64,000 nucleotides of DNA from Alteraurantiacibacter aestuarii (lineage in GTDB: Bacteria > Pseudomonadota > Alphaproteobacteria > Sphingomonadales > Sphingomonadaceae), in NCBI RefSeq assembly GCF_009827405.1, contig NZ_WTYY01000003.1, positions 248,001 to 312,000 of the forward strand, read 5' to 3'. The translations under genes were made by a program, and so were the position numbers. This document shows, one piece after another, positions 29,795-38,433 of the stretch (positions within the stretch are counted from its first letter, which is position 1; every line of letters starts with the position of its first letter). The notes under the pieces were generated by a model that was given only the letters and a program-made list of their open reading frames with translations, was not told where the DNA came from and searched no databases.

Positions 29795-30340
29795 ATGAAG
29801 ATCATCCGCACCGCCATCGAAGACCTGCTGATCATCGAGCCTCCGGTCTTCGGCGATGAGCGGGGTTTCTTCCTGGAAAGCTGGAACGCGCAGAAATTTG
29901 CCGATGCCGGGCTGGACCTGACCTTCGTGCAGGACAACCACAGCCGGTCGCAGAAGGGCGTGCTGCGCGGCATGCATTTTCAGAACCCCGGTCCGCAAGG
30001 CAAGCTGGTGCGGGTGGTGGCAGGCGCGGTCTATGATGTGGCGGTCGATCTCAGGCGCTCCTCGCCGACATTCGGCCAGTGGGTGGGCGTGGAACTGTCG
30101 GCCGCCAACAAGCGCATGTTCTGGGTGCCCGAGGGCTTCGGCCATGGTTTCCTGACGCTGGAGGACAACACCGATTTCCTCTACAAATGCACCGCTCCCT
30201 ATGCGCCGCAGAACGAACACAGCCTGGCCTGGGACGATCCTGAAGTGGGCATAGAATGGCCACTGGGCAGCTCCCGGCCGCAGCTTTCCGCCAAGGACCA
30301 GCAAGGCCAGAGCCTGTCGCAGATTGAGGCCTTCGCATGA
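29795..30340 (+). CDS. rfbC: dTDP-4-dehydrorhamnose 3,5-epimerase
   Basis: A 181-residue cupin-fold enzyme, the third step of dTDP-L-rhamnose synthesis. The active-site His61 lies in VLRGMHFQNP. The family motifs DNHSRSQKGVLRG and FWVPEGFGHGFLTLED are intact. It begins eight bases after rfbA, and its stop overlaps the rfbD ATG. Confidence 0.96.
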   Translation: MKIIRTAIEDLLIIEPPVFGDERGFFLESWNAQKFADAGLDLTFVQDNHSRSQKGVLRGMHFQNPGPQGKLVRVVAGAVYDVAVDLRRSSPTFGQWVGVELSAANKRMFWVPEGFGHGFLTLEDNTDFLYKCTAPYAPQNEHSLAWDDPEVGIEWPLGSSRPQLSAKDQQGQSLSQIEAFA

Positions 30341-31197
30341 AGGTTCTGGTGACCGGGGCCGGCGGACAGCTGGGCCGCGCGCTGATCGCCAGCGCGCCCG
30401 AAGGGTGCGAGCTTGAAGCAATCGACATTGCCGATCTCGACCTGACCGACGCCGAGGCCATTCGCGCCAGAATAATGACCGGCAGGCCCGATCTGGTGAT
30501 GAACGCCGCCGCCTATACCGCAGTCGACAAGGCGGAGAGCGAGGAAGATCTGGCGCTGGCCATCAACGGCACCGCCGTGGCGGCGATGGCATCCGCGCTC
30601 GCTGAAACCGGCGGCAGGCTGGTCCACGTCTCGACCGATTTCGTGTTCGACGGAACCTCCTCGCGCGCCTACCGGCCCGAAGACTCGCCCGCGCCGATTT
30701 CCGCCTATGGCCGCACCAAGCTGACCGGCGAGCAGGCTGCCGCAGACAGCGGCGCGCTGATAGTGCGCACCGCATGGGTCTATACCGCTGGCGGCGCCAA
30801 TTTCGTGCGCACGATGATCCGCCTGATGCGCGAGAAGGACGAGCTGCGGGTCGTGGCCGACCAGATTGGCACGCCCACCTGGGCACCGGGTCTGGCAACC
30901 GTGCTGTGGGGGCTGGCCGCACAGGGGGCCAGCGGCATTTATCATCACAGCGATGCCGGCGTGGCCAGCTGGTATGATTTTGCCGTCGCGATCCAGGACG
31001 AGGCGCTTGCGGCCGGGCTGCTGGACAAGGCGATCCCGCTGCACCCGATCACCACTGCGGATTATCCCACACCGGCGGTGCGTCCGGCATTCTCACTGCT
31101 GGATTGCAGTGCCACCCGCGCATTGCTGCAAGATGGCTGGACGCATTGGCGTCACAACCTGCGGACCATGTTGAAAGAGGAAAAGGCTCTTGGCTAA
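30337..31197 (+). CDS. rfbD: dTDP-4-dehydrorhamnose reductase
   Basis: A 286-residue extended short-chain reductase that completes dTDP-L-rhamnose. VTGAGGQLGRAL binds NAD(P)H. The YGRTK motif gives the catalytic Tyr and Lys. STDFVFDG is the usual active-site strand. The ATG overlaps the rfbC stop, and the gene's end overlaps the rfbB TTG start, so the operon is translationally coupled. Confidence 0.95.
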   Translation: MKVLVTGAGGQLGRALIASAPEGCELEAIDIADLDLTDAEAIRARIMTGRPDLVMNAAAYTAVDKAESEEDLALAINGTAVAAMASALAETGGRLVHVSTDFVFDGTSSRAYRPEDSPAPISAYGRTKLTGEQAAADSGALIVRTAWVYTAGGANFVRTMIRLMREKDELRVVADQIGTPTWAPGLATVLWGLAAQGASGIYHHSDAGVASWYDFAVAIQDEALAAGLLDKAIPLHPITTADYPTPAVRPAFSLLDCSATRALLQDGWTHWRHNLRTMLKEEKALG

Positions 31198-32245
31198 CGT
31201 ACTGGTAACCGGCGGTGCCGGTTTCATCGGCGGCAATTTCGTCCATTACTGGGCGGACAAACACCCCGATGACGCCATCATCGTGCTCGATTGTCTGACC
31301 TATGCTGGCAACAGGTCCACCATTGCCGGCGTGGAACAGGCCGAGCTGGTGGTGGGCAATATCCTCGATACCGATCTGGCCGAAAAGCTGCTGCGTGAAC
31401 GCGATATTGCAACCATCGTTCACTTCGCTGCCGAGAGCCATGTCGACCGGTCGATCTCCGGCCCAGATGCCTTTATCGAAACCAATATCCTTGGCACCAA
31501 CAGCCTGCTGAAGGCCGCGCGCAAGGTCTGGCTGGATGTGGACGGCGGCAAGCCGCACCGCTTCCACCATATCTCGACAGACGAGGTGTTCGGCACGCTT
31601 GGCCCGCAGGACCCCGCCTTCAGCGAGACGACGCCCTATGCGCCAAACTCGCCCTATTCGGCGTCAAAGGCATCTTCGGACCATCTGGTGCGCGCCTACC
31701 ACCACACTTATGGGCTGGAAGTGACCACCACCAATTGTTCCAACAATTACGGTCCCTACCAATATCCGGAAAAGCTGATTCCGCTGTTCCTGCTCAACGC
31801 GCTCTCGGGCAAGCCATTGCCGATCTATGGTGATGGCATGAACGTGCGCGACTGGCTGCATGTGGAAGACCATTGCCGCGGGATCGAAGCGTGCCTTTCC
31901 GCGGGCAAGCCGGGTGAGACCTATAATATCGGCGGCGGCGAGGAACTGCAAAACATGGCCGTGATAGACCGCATCTGTGCAGAGGTTGACCGCGCCTTCG
32001 CCGAGATTGACGGGCTTGCCGATCGCTATCCCGATGCGCCGGCCGCAAAGGGCCGCGCCACCAGCGAGCTGAAGCACTTCGTCACCGACCGCGTCGGCCA
32101 TGATCGCCGCTATGCGATTGACGAACGCAAGGCCAAGGCCGAACTTGGCTATATGCCACAGCATGATTTCGAAAGCGGTCTGGCGGGAACACTGCGCTGG
32201 TATCTTGAAAACGAAGCGTGGTGGAGTCCTCTGCTGCGCGGTTGA
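31190..32245 (+). CDS. rfbB: dTDP-glucose 4,6-dehydratase
   Basis: A 351-residue extended short-chain dehydratase, the second step of the dTDP-rhamnose pathway. NAD binding is shown by VTGGAGFIGGNF. The active-site strand is HISTDEVFG, and YSASK gives Tyr and Lys. The start is TTG, overlapping the rfbD stop by eight bases. All four rhamnose genes are therefore present, in the order A-C-D-B. Confidence 0.95.
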   Translation: MANVLVTGGAGFIGGNFVHYWADKHPDDAIIVLDCLTYAGNRSTIAGVEQAELVVGNILDTDLAEKLLRERDIATIVHFAAESHVDRSISGPDAFIETNILGTNSLLKAARKVWLDVDGGKPHRFHHISTDEVFGTLGPQDPAFSETTPYAPNSPYSASKASSDHLVRAYHHTYGLEVTTTNCSNNYGPYQYPEKLIPLFLLNALSGKPLPIYGDGMNVRDWLHVEDHCRGIEACLSAGKPGETYNIGGGEELQNMAVIDRICAEVDRAFAEIDGLADRYPDAPAAKGRATSELKHFVTDRVGHDRRYAIDERKAKAELGYMPQHDFESGLAGTLRWYLENEAWWSPLLRG

Positions 32246-32261
32246 GCGCGCGAGGTGGCTG

Positions 32262-34292
32262 ATGAGCGGAACCGGACATCCTGGCCTGACGTACCGCGCT
32301 GATATCGATGGCCTGCGATCGCTGGCCATCATCCCCGTACTGCTGTTCCACGCCAATCTGGGCGTGCCGGGCGGCTTTGTTGGCGTTGACGTGTTCTTCG
32401 TCATCTCCGGATTCCTGATCACGCGCATCATCTTTGGCGAGATGACGGCGGGCACCTTCAGCTACGCCGATTTCTACGAGCGGCGCATTCGCCGCCTGCT
32501 GCCAGCCGCCTTCGTGGTGTTCCTGGCCTCGGCGATTTACGCGCTGCTGGCCATGGCGTGGTTCGATGTCGCCAGCTTCGGCCGCAGCCTGTTCAGTGCC
32601 GCACTCTATCTGGCCAATTTCAATTTCTACTGGGACACCGGCTACTTCAGCGATGATGCCACCACCATGCTGCTGCTGCACACGTGGTCGCTGGCGGTGG
32701 AAGAGCAGTTCTACATCGTCGTGCCGATCCTGTTCGCACTGCTGATCCGCTGGATACCGCGGCGGCTGATCCTGCCCATTCTCATCGCCATGACTATCGC
32801 GGGCTTCGTGCTGTGCGTCGTGTTGACCAATGTGAGCTTGATGGCGGCCTATTTCCTGCTGCCTGCCAGAGCATGGGAACTGGGCGTGGGCGGGGTGCTG
32901 GCGCTGACGGGAACGGGCTGGGTCAGGTCCCGGCCAGTGGCGGAGGCGATCACGCTCGCCGGTGCAGGTCTGATTCTGGCGTCGTGTTACGTGATTGACG
33001 AGGCCACACCCTTTCCGGGCAGCTATGTCGCCATGCCGGTGCTGGGTGCTGCTGCGCTGCTGGCGGCAGGCCATTATCCCGGCACGATCATGCACCGCGT
33101 GCTGCGGCTCTCGCCCTTGGTGTGGATCGGCAAATTGTCCTATTCGCTGTACCTGTGGCACTGGCCGGTGATCGTCGCGCTCAGCTATGGCCGCGAGGAG
33201 ATAGGGGGATGGCGCGGAGCAATCGCGCTGCTGATCTCGCTGGTGCTGGCCTATGCCTCCTTGCAGCTTGTCGAAACTCCCGTACGCCGCAAGCGTGTGC
33301 TGGCGGGCAGAAAGCCGCTTTTCCTGGCGGCGGCGGGCGGAACGGCATTGTTCGTGGCTGCGGGCTTTGCGATGTATCTGGGCGGCGGCTTCCCGCAACG
33401 ATTTGACAATAGGCAGGAACTCGAAGCGCTGCTGGACACTCAGAGCCGGAGCGACCTGCGCGGTGAATGCTACAATCTGGAAGAAGGCGATATCAGCGCC
33501 GGAGACTTCTGCATCCGGGGGCGCGAAGGCGTGGCCCCGACATTTGCGCTGATCGGTGACAGCCATGCCGGGGCACTCTCCCCGCCAATATTCCAGGCCG
33601 CCGATGCGCTTGGCGTGTCAGGGGCGCAATTGTCCTCTGCCGGCTACGTCCCCATGCCCGGGCGGCGAAACCTGGGTGCCAATTATGCCCCTAACCTGAC
33701 CCCGGAGGTGTTCGGCTGGCTGGATGCCAATCCGCAGATCCACACCGTCGTGATGGCGGGCTATTGGCAATATGAGGCGACCAGCCGGACATATCGCCAC
33801 AATGGCACTATCTTCGCGGATGAGGATTATGACGGATCGGGCACGGACTATAATCCGCGCGCCTTTGCCAACGCTCTGAACCGGCTGGTTGCGCGTTTTC
33901 CCGATCGGCAGTTTGTTTTCCTGGACGATGTGCCCACCGGACGCGAGCTGTACGTGCGCCATTACGTGCGCGGCGTGGTCAGCCATGGAAGCGGGCTGGA
34001 TGCCCTGCCGCGCGCAGCGGCGGAGGAGCAACGGGCGCTCTATGCCCCGATCCTGTCACAGCTGGCCGCGACGCACAGCAATGTCGCCTATGAGCAGTTT
34101 CTGACAGATGCGATTTGTGGCCCGGTGGACTGCCCGCTGTTCGGCCCCGAAGGCCAGCTGCGATATTCGGATGGCGATCACCTTTCGGTGCCGTACTCGC
34201 TGCAACTCTCACCGGTCCTGCAGGCAAGGCTGGCGCCTTATCTGGCAGGCGCGTTATCGCAATCCAATCAGGCCCCGCCAGCCGCAGACTGA
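32262..34292 (+). CDS. OafA-type acyltransferase with C-terminal SGNH domain
   Basis: A 676-residue membrane protein. About ten helices of the acyltransferase-3 domain open with YRADIDGLRSLAIIPVLLFH and continue through VDVFFVISGFLI. A periplasmic SGNH hydrolase-like domain then follows: IGDSHAGALS with the nucleophile Ser, and DGDHLSVPYS with the catalytic Asp and His. Proteins of this build O-acetylate surface polysaccharides using acetyl-CoA through the membrane part. It starts 17 bases after rfbB, so it belongs to the rhamnose operon and probably acetylates the EPS. It converges with a glycosyltransferase gene six bases downstream. Confidence 0.92.
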   Translation: MSGTGHPGLTYRADIDGLRSLAIIPVLLFHANLGVPGGFVGVDVFFVISGFLITRIIFGEMTAGTFSYADFYERRIRRLLPAAFVVFLASAIYALLAMAWFDVASFGRSLFSAALYLANFNFYWDTGYFSDDATTMLLLHTWSLAVEEQFYIVVPILFALLIRWIPRRLILPILIAMTIAGFVLCVVLTNVSLMAAYFLLPARAWELGVGGVLALTGTGWVRSRPVAEAITLAGAGLILASCYVIDEATPFPGSYVAMPVLGAAALLAAGHYPGTIMHRVLRLSPLVWIGKLSYSLYLWHWPVIVALSYGREEIGGWRGAIALLISLVLAYASLQLVETPVRRKRVLAGRKPLFLAAAGGTALFVAAGFAMYLGGGFPQRFDNRQELEALLDTQSRSDLRGECYNLEEGDISAGDFCIRGREGVAPTFALIGDSHAGALSPPIFQAADALGVSGAQLSSAGYVPMPGRRNLGANYAPNLTPEVFGWLDANPQIHTVVMAGYWQYEATSRTYRHNGTIFADEDYDGSGTDYNPRAFANALNRLVARFPDRQFVFLDDVPTGRELYVRHYVRGVVSHGSGLDALPRAAAEEQRALYAPILSQLAATHSNVAYEQFLTDAICGPVDCPLFGPEGQLRYSDGDHLSVPYSLQLSPVLQARLAPYLAGALSQSNQAPPAAD

Positions 34293-34298
34293 CCGGGC

Positions 34299-35576
34299 TC
34301 AGGCCAGTTCGGCGGTGATTTCGGCAACCAGCTGCGCAAGGAAAGGGTAGGAATCCTCGCGCAGATATTCCGCATTGCCTTCATCGCTGACCGGCTGGCC
34401 ATAGCTGGCGCAGGCCTGCGCAATGGCCGCTGCCAACGGTTCCTCGGCGATGGATCGCACCGACACGATATTGCCGTGAAAGCTGGACAGATCTTTGCAG
34501 GCATAGGTGTTGGTGATGGTCCGCAGCCCGAAATGCGCCATTTCCAGCGGCGGATAGCTGGGATGGGGAGACGCCATCAGGCTGACACCGACCGAGCATT
34601 TGAGCAACGTATCGGCGTAATCATCCAGCGAGAGCTTGCCGACCGAGCGGATCTCGCGGTCACCCACCAGCGGCACCGGTGGATGCTCCGTGCCGGCAGA
34701 GATGATCTCCCAATCCGCATATTCCGGGTAATCCCGCGCCCAGCGACGCAGGCCCCTGACCAGCGCCGGAAAACAGTTACGCTCCACCGTCGGGCGGCCA
34801 TAGACGAGGATCTTCTTTTCCCGCTGGCTCGCCGGCACCATGCCAAGATATGGCCGCAGGGACCCGCTGACGACCGGCTCGAACACAAAACTACGCTCCA
34901 TCCGGTGACCGAGAAGATCAACGAAATTCTTGAGATTGGAACTGTTGAGAATGGTCCAGAGCCGAGGCACTGTATCAAGAGCTTCTCTCGCCAGCATATG
35001 GGATGAAGAGAACTCGTGAAACATTGGCTCATAATCTTGCATAAGGTAGATCAACGGGAGCGGAGATCGGCCAAAATGTACCGTCTGCTGATCAATCAGT
35101 TTTTGTATATTTAGTGTTGTCCACCAGTTATAAGTAAAAAAGATATCGTTCTTCCTTACCGTGATGTTGTCGCTGCTCGACCTGACCAGCGAAATATCTT
35201 CAGGCGAAACAGTTTCACCTGCCTTTTCCGCACGCCGCGTGAATATCCCCGGGTCGCTCTGAGTAGTGTAATCGGTGACGATCAGGCGCATGTCGATCTG
35301 GCAAGAGGCACGCAAATCACGCACCAGCCGCAGGAAGAGTTCAATTCCGGTTGAGACACCGCCGAAATCGCTTCCTGCCGTGAGCGCGGGCATTACGAGG
35401 TTAATGCGCGGCATCTCGGAAGCTTCCGGCACCATTTTGAAGTCCATCAACACGACATCGTCAATTGGAGGCCGTCGAAGCTGTGCGCGGGCGAAACGAA
35501 GGGCTCTTACAACAGAATCTGGCGCCCGCTCCTTCAACCGAACTCGAAGCGCTTGTACAAATTGCGTTTTATCCAT
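34299..35576 (-). CDS. WsaF-like glycosyltransferase (probable rhamnosyltransferase)
   Basis: A 425-residue GT-B enzyme. The segments NLVMPALTAGSDFGGVSTGIELFLRLVRDL and YLMQDYEPMF resemble WsaF, the beta-1,2-rhamnosyltransferase of S-layer glycan synthesis. The C-terminal half carries RPTVERNCFPALVRGLR and SLMASPHPSYPPLEMAHFGLRTITN. A role in adding rhamnose fits the rfb genes next door, but the linkage is not predictable. Its base composition is lower in GC than the flanks, particularly in the 5' half, suggesting later acquisition together with the next gene. Confidence 0.8.
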   Translation of the reverse strand: MDKTQFVQALRVRLKERAPDSVVRALRFARAQLRRPPIDDVVLMDFKMVPEASEMPRINLVMPALTAGSDFGGVSTGIELFLRLVRDLRASCQIDMRLIVTDYTTQSDPGIFTRRAEKAGETVSPEDISLVRSSSDNITVRKNDIFFTYNWWTTLNIQKLIDQQTVHFGRSPLPLIYLMQDYEPMFHEFSSSHMLAREALDTVPRLWTILNSSNLKNFVDLLGHRMERSFVFEPVVSGSLRPYLGMVPASQREKKILVYGRPTVERNCFPALVRGLRRWARDYPEYADWEIISAGTEHPPVPLVGDREIRSVGKLSLDDYADTLLKCSVGVSLMASPHPSYPPLEMAHFGLRTITNTYACKDLSSFHGNIVSVRSIAEEPLAAAIAQACASYGQPVSDEGNAEYLREDSYPFLAQLVAEITAELA

Positions 35577-35696
35577 TTTAGAACAGCCCCAAATTAGGAT
35601 ATAAATTTTAAATAGATTACCGATTTCAACATCGGTTTCCTGCAGAAAAAATTCTTGAATATACTGATGCTGAATGAAGTCTCAAACTCCCTCAAA

Positions 35697-36722
35697 TCAC
35701 TTTATTTGAGGCTTCTGCAATGCAAATGCCAAATACTCAGAATTTTCTATATTTTCCTCTTGGGCGTCTCGCCAACGCTCATTAACCTCACCTCGTTCAT
35801 CTTCTTTGATGACAGAAAGTGACCGCTCCCAAACCCATGATCTGACCTGCCTCACAATCGCAGACTGAGGGTTTGCAAATCCAGCATGCTTGAGCGCTGT
35901 CAAAAGTCCGACCCGGCTTGGAATCGCGAGGTGCCGTGGCGCTTCGAGGCCGCGCCAGTACCGACCAAAAACTGCCAGACCTTCTGCATTCGCATGCGGC
36001 GCTTCAACATAGATTATGCCGCCCGGCTTGAGCCAGGAATAAACCTGCTGAAGCAATGCCCGGGGGTCAGGCACATGTTCGATCACATGGCTCAATGTTA
36101 CAGCGTCGAACTTCTCGGACCAGTCCAATTCCGCCGCTTGATCAGGAGTAAAAACAGGGATCTCGCTTTGCGCCGCAACTGCGATTGCAGCGAGGTCAAA
36201 ATCGACGCCGCTAACATCATGCCCCATGCCGCGCATAATTCTGAGCCAGTCACCATTCCCGCATCCATAGTCGAGAATTTTAGCGGGGCCTCTTGGCGTA
36301 TATCTGTACCGGACATCCAATCTGTCCAGTTCACGGGCGACGAGTCGATAGGATATTGCCCCCAGAACGTCGGCCATGCGCGCGCTGTTCGCGAAACGCC
36401 AGCGAACGTAACATTCGCGCAAAGCCTCCTTCAAACCACCAGATTTGACCTGATCCGGCTCAGCCGAGGGAAGTTCATGAGTATAATAATTCTTGTAGGT
36501 CTGGGCCAGCAGGTGCGGCACCAGTCGTTTTTGCTGCCACAGGCTCCCACAATCGGAGCAGCGCGCGAAATCGCTGGTTCCATCGTAAGTGGCGAAGAAA
36601 TAGTCCGCTACATCACTGACATCGGCAGAATGACTTGTGCTGCGACAAAAAGGACAGGCTTCGACACTTTCGAAACTGGCCTCCCTCGCGCCAATTCTTT
36701 CTTCCGATCCAGAAGGCGTCAT
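35697..36722 (-). CDS. SAM methyltransferase with N-terminal zinc ribbon
   Basis: A 341-residue protein. An N-terminal CPFCRST and CSDCGSLW pair suggests a zinc ribbon. A class I methyltransferase domain follows: ILDYGCGNGDWLRIM is motif I, and VTLSHVIEHVPDP is the post-motif acid region. LKPGGIIYVEAPHANAEG is motif III. Such proteins in polysaccharide loci methylate sugars, but the target here is unknown. It is relatively AT-rich, and an AT-rich 120-base spacer separates it from the WsaF-like gene. The start is ATG 36722, in the divergent region with the flippase. Confidence 0.85.
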   Translation of the reverse strand: MTPSGSEERIGAREASFESVEACPFCRSTSHSADVSDVADYFFATYDGTSDFARCSDCGSLWQQKRLVPHLLAQTYKNYYTHELPSAEPDQVKSGGLKEALRECYVRWRFANSARMADVLGAISYRLVARELDRLDVRYRYTPRGPAKILDYGCGNGDWLRIMRGMGHDVSGVDFDLAAIAVAAQSEIPVFTPDQAAELDWSEKFDAVTLSHVIEHVPDPRALLQQVYSWLKPGGIIYVEAPHANAEGLAVFGRYWRGLEAPRHLAIPSRVGLLTALKHAGFANPQSAIVRQVRSWVWERSLSVIKEDERGEVNERWRDAQEENIENSEYLAFALQKPQIK

Positions 36723-36737
36723 TTTATTGGCGTCTCA

Positions 36738-36752
36738 TGTTGCATTGCAGCA
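36738..36752. promoter_or_regulatory. TGC-rich dyad between methyltransferase and flippase genes
   Basis: TGTTGCATTGCAGCA, one mismatch from the perfect dyad at 28848. It lies 15 bases upstream of the minus-strand methyltransferase start and about 135 bases before the flippase start, so it could control both directions. Confidence 0.6.
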
Positions 36753-36886
36753 TCTCTAAAGGCGCGTACTGGAGATGCCAACCAATTTCTGCTTGTCGTT
36801 GGCTGCATCCAAGAGCAGGCAGCGGGCGATGGCCGGAGCCGGAACCGGCTCTTGAACAAGCTGCGGATGCGAAGTCTGGAGATCGA

Positions 36887-38380
36887 ATGAAAATCGCCAC
36901 CAACAGCTTGCTGAGCTTTCTTCCCGCATGTCTGGCCATTGTCATCGGCATTGCGACCGTGCCGATCTACATCAACATGATCGGCAATGATCGATATGGC
37001 GCGCTGATGATCGCCTGGCTGCTGCTGGGATACTTCGGTCAGGCCGATTTCGGGATCGGCCGGGCGATTGCCCAGCGCATCGGCGCCATGGCGAAGGATG
37101 ACCGCAGCGGCATGGCGCGGGCAGTCTGGTCCGCCCTGTTCAGCGTCGCGGCTTTCGGCTTTGTCGGCGCAGCGCTGATCTATGCCATGTCCAGCCTGTT
37201 CTTCAGCGAGTTGTTCAAGGTCGATGAGGTCCTGCGCGCCGAATTGCTGGATTCGCTGTGGTTGCTGGCCTTGTGCGTGCCGTTGATCGCCATTGCCGGG
37301 GTGGTGTCTGGCGCGCTGACCGGTCTGGAGAGGTTCAAGCTCGTCTCGCTTGGCAACACCTTCAGCAATGCCGCTTCACAGATCCTCCCCCTGGTGGTGG
37401 CATGGCAGTTCAGTCACGAGCTCAAATATCTGATCGGCTCCGCGCTCGTCGGGCGACTGCTGGGCCTGGCAATGGTGTCGTTCGGCGTCTGGAAAACCTT
37501 CCTGAAGGGTGAGTCCATCGCGCCTTCAAAAGACGAATTTCGCCGCCTTGCGGGTTTTGGCGCGTGGATCATGGTGACGGCATTCGTTGGCCCGCTGATG
37601 ACGATCTCCGATCGCTTCGTGATTGGCGCGGTCATGGGCGCGGCAGCGGTCGTCGCCTATTCCGTGCCCTTCCAGATTGCCCTTCGCACGATGATCTTCC
37701 CCTATGGCATCATTCAGGCGCTGTTCCCGCGAATGGCCGCCCAGGAACATGGGGAATCAATCGAACTGTCGCGCACTTCGCTGGTTTTCATCGGTCAGCT
37801 TTATGCGCCGATCATCATCGGGCTGATCTGCCTTGCCGGCCCGTTGATGAAGCTGTGGCTGGGCGACAACCTCGATCTGCGATCAATCCTGATCGGCCAG
37901 ATCGTTCTGGTGGGCTTCTGGGTCAACGCGCTGGCGAATGTCCCTTATACTTTCCTTCAGGCGCGCGGAAATCCGCGCTTCACCGCAATCCTGCACGTCT
38001 GCGAATTGCCCGCCTATTTCCTGCTGCTGTATTTCCTGGGAACATCTTTCGGCCTGGCCGGCGCCGCCATTGCGTTCGCGCTGCGCTGCGCCCTCGATTG
38101 CATCGTGCTGTTGTACAAGGCCCGCCTGCTGACCGCCCCGATGTTGCGCAAGCTGGCGGCGCCCGGCGGTCTGGTGGCGATCGCACTGGCACTTTGCGCC
38201 GAAACGCAAGACTGGTTCCCCAACCTGTTCATCGGGGTGGTTCTGGGCAGTCTGGCTGTGCTTGTCACCCTGCTGCAGATGCCCGATGCCATCCGCCAAA
38301 GCATCGCGGCGAGCAAGTTTGCCCGGTACATGCCGCCGTTTGCCAGGAAGGGCGACGCAACGCCTGACGGGGCAGGATAA
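36887..38380 (+). CDS. wzx: Polysaccharide flippase (Wzx family)
   Basis: A 497-residue protein with about 12 to 14 membrane helices. The start MKIATNSLLSFLPACLAIVIG and the motif GNDRYGALMIAWLLLGYFGQADFGIG are typical of the PST/Wzx group. It would flip lipid-linked repeat units to the periplasm. ATG 36887 has GGAG at seven bases. A reading from 36635 would pass through the operator and add unlike sequence. It converges with the spike-fibre-like gene. Confidence 0.9.
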   Translation: MKIATNSLLSFLPACLAIVIGIATVPIYINMIGNDRYGALMIAWLLLGYFGQADFGIGRAIAQRIGAMAKDDRSGMARAVWSALFSVAAFGFVGAALIYAMSSLFFSELFKVDEVLRAELLDSLWLLALCVPLIAIAGVVSGALTGLERFKLVSLGNTFSNAASQILPLVVAWQFSHELKYLIGSALVGRLLGLAMVSFGVWKTFLKGESIAPSKDEFRRLAGFGAWIMVTAFVGPLMTISDRFVIGAVMGAAAVVAYSVPFQIALRTMIFPYGIIQALFPRMAAQEHGESIELSRTSLVFIGQLYAPIIIGLICLAGPLMKLWLGDNLDLRSILIGQIVLVGFWVNALANVPYTFLQARGNPRFTAILHVCELPAYFLLLYFLGTSFGLAGAAIAFALRCALDCIVLLYKARLLTAPMLRKLAAPGGLVAIALALCAETQDWFPNLFIGVVLGSLAVLVTLLQMPDAIRQSIAASKFARYMPPFARKGDATPDGAG

Positions 38381-38433
38381 CACGCCGATTGATCAATCCG
38401 CGCGCCACCCTGCCCGATCCATCTACGTCCTGA

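Noticed and set aside
32082-33566. A 494-codon minus-strand frame.
   Set aside because: It is opposite the end of rfbB and the acyltransferase gene. Its product is Gln/Arg/His-rich and lacks domains.
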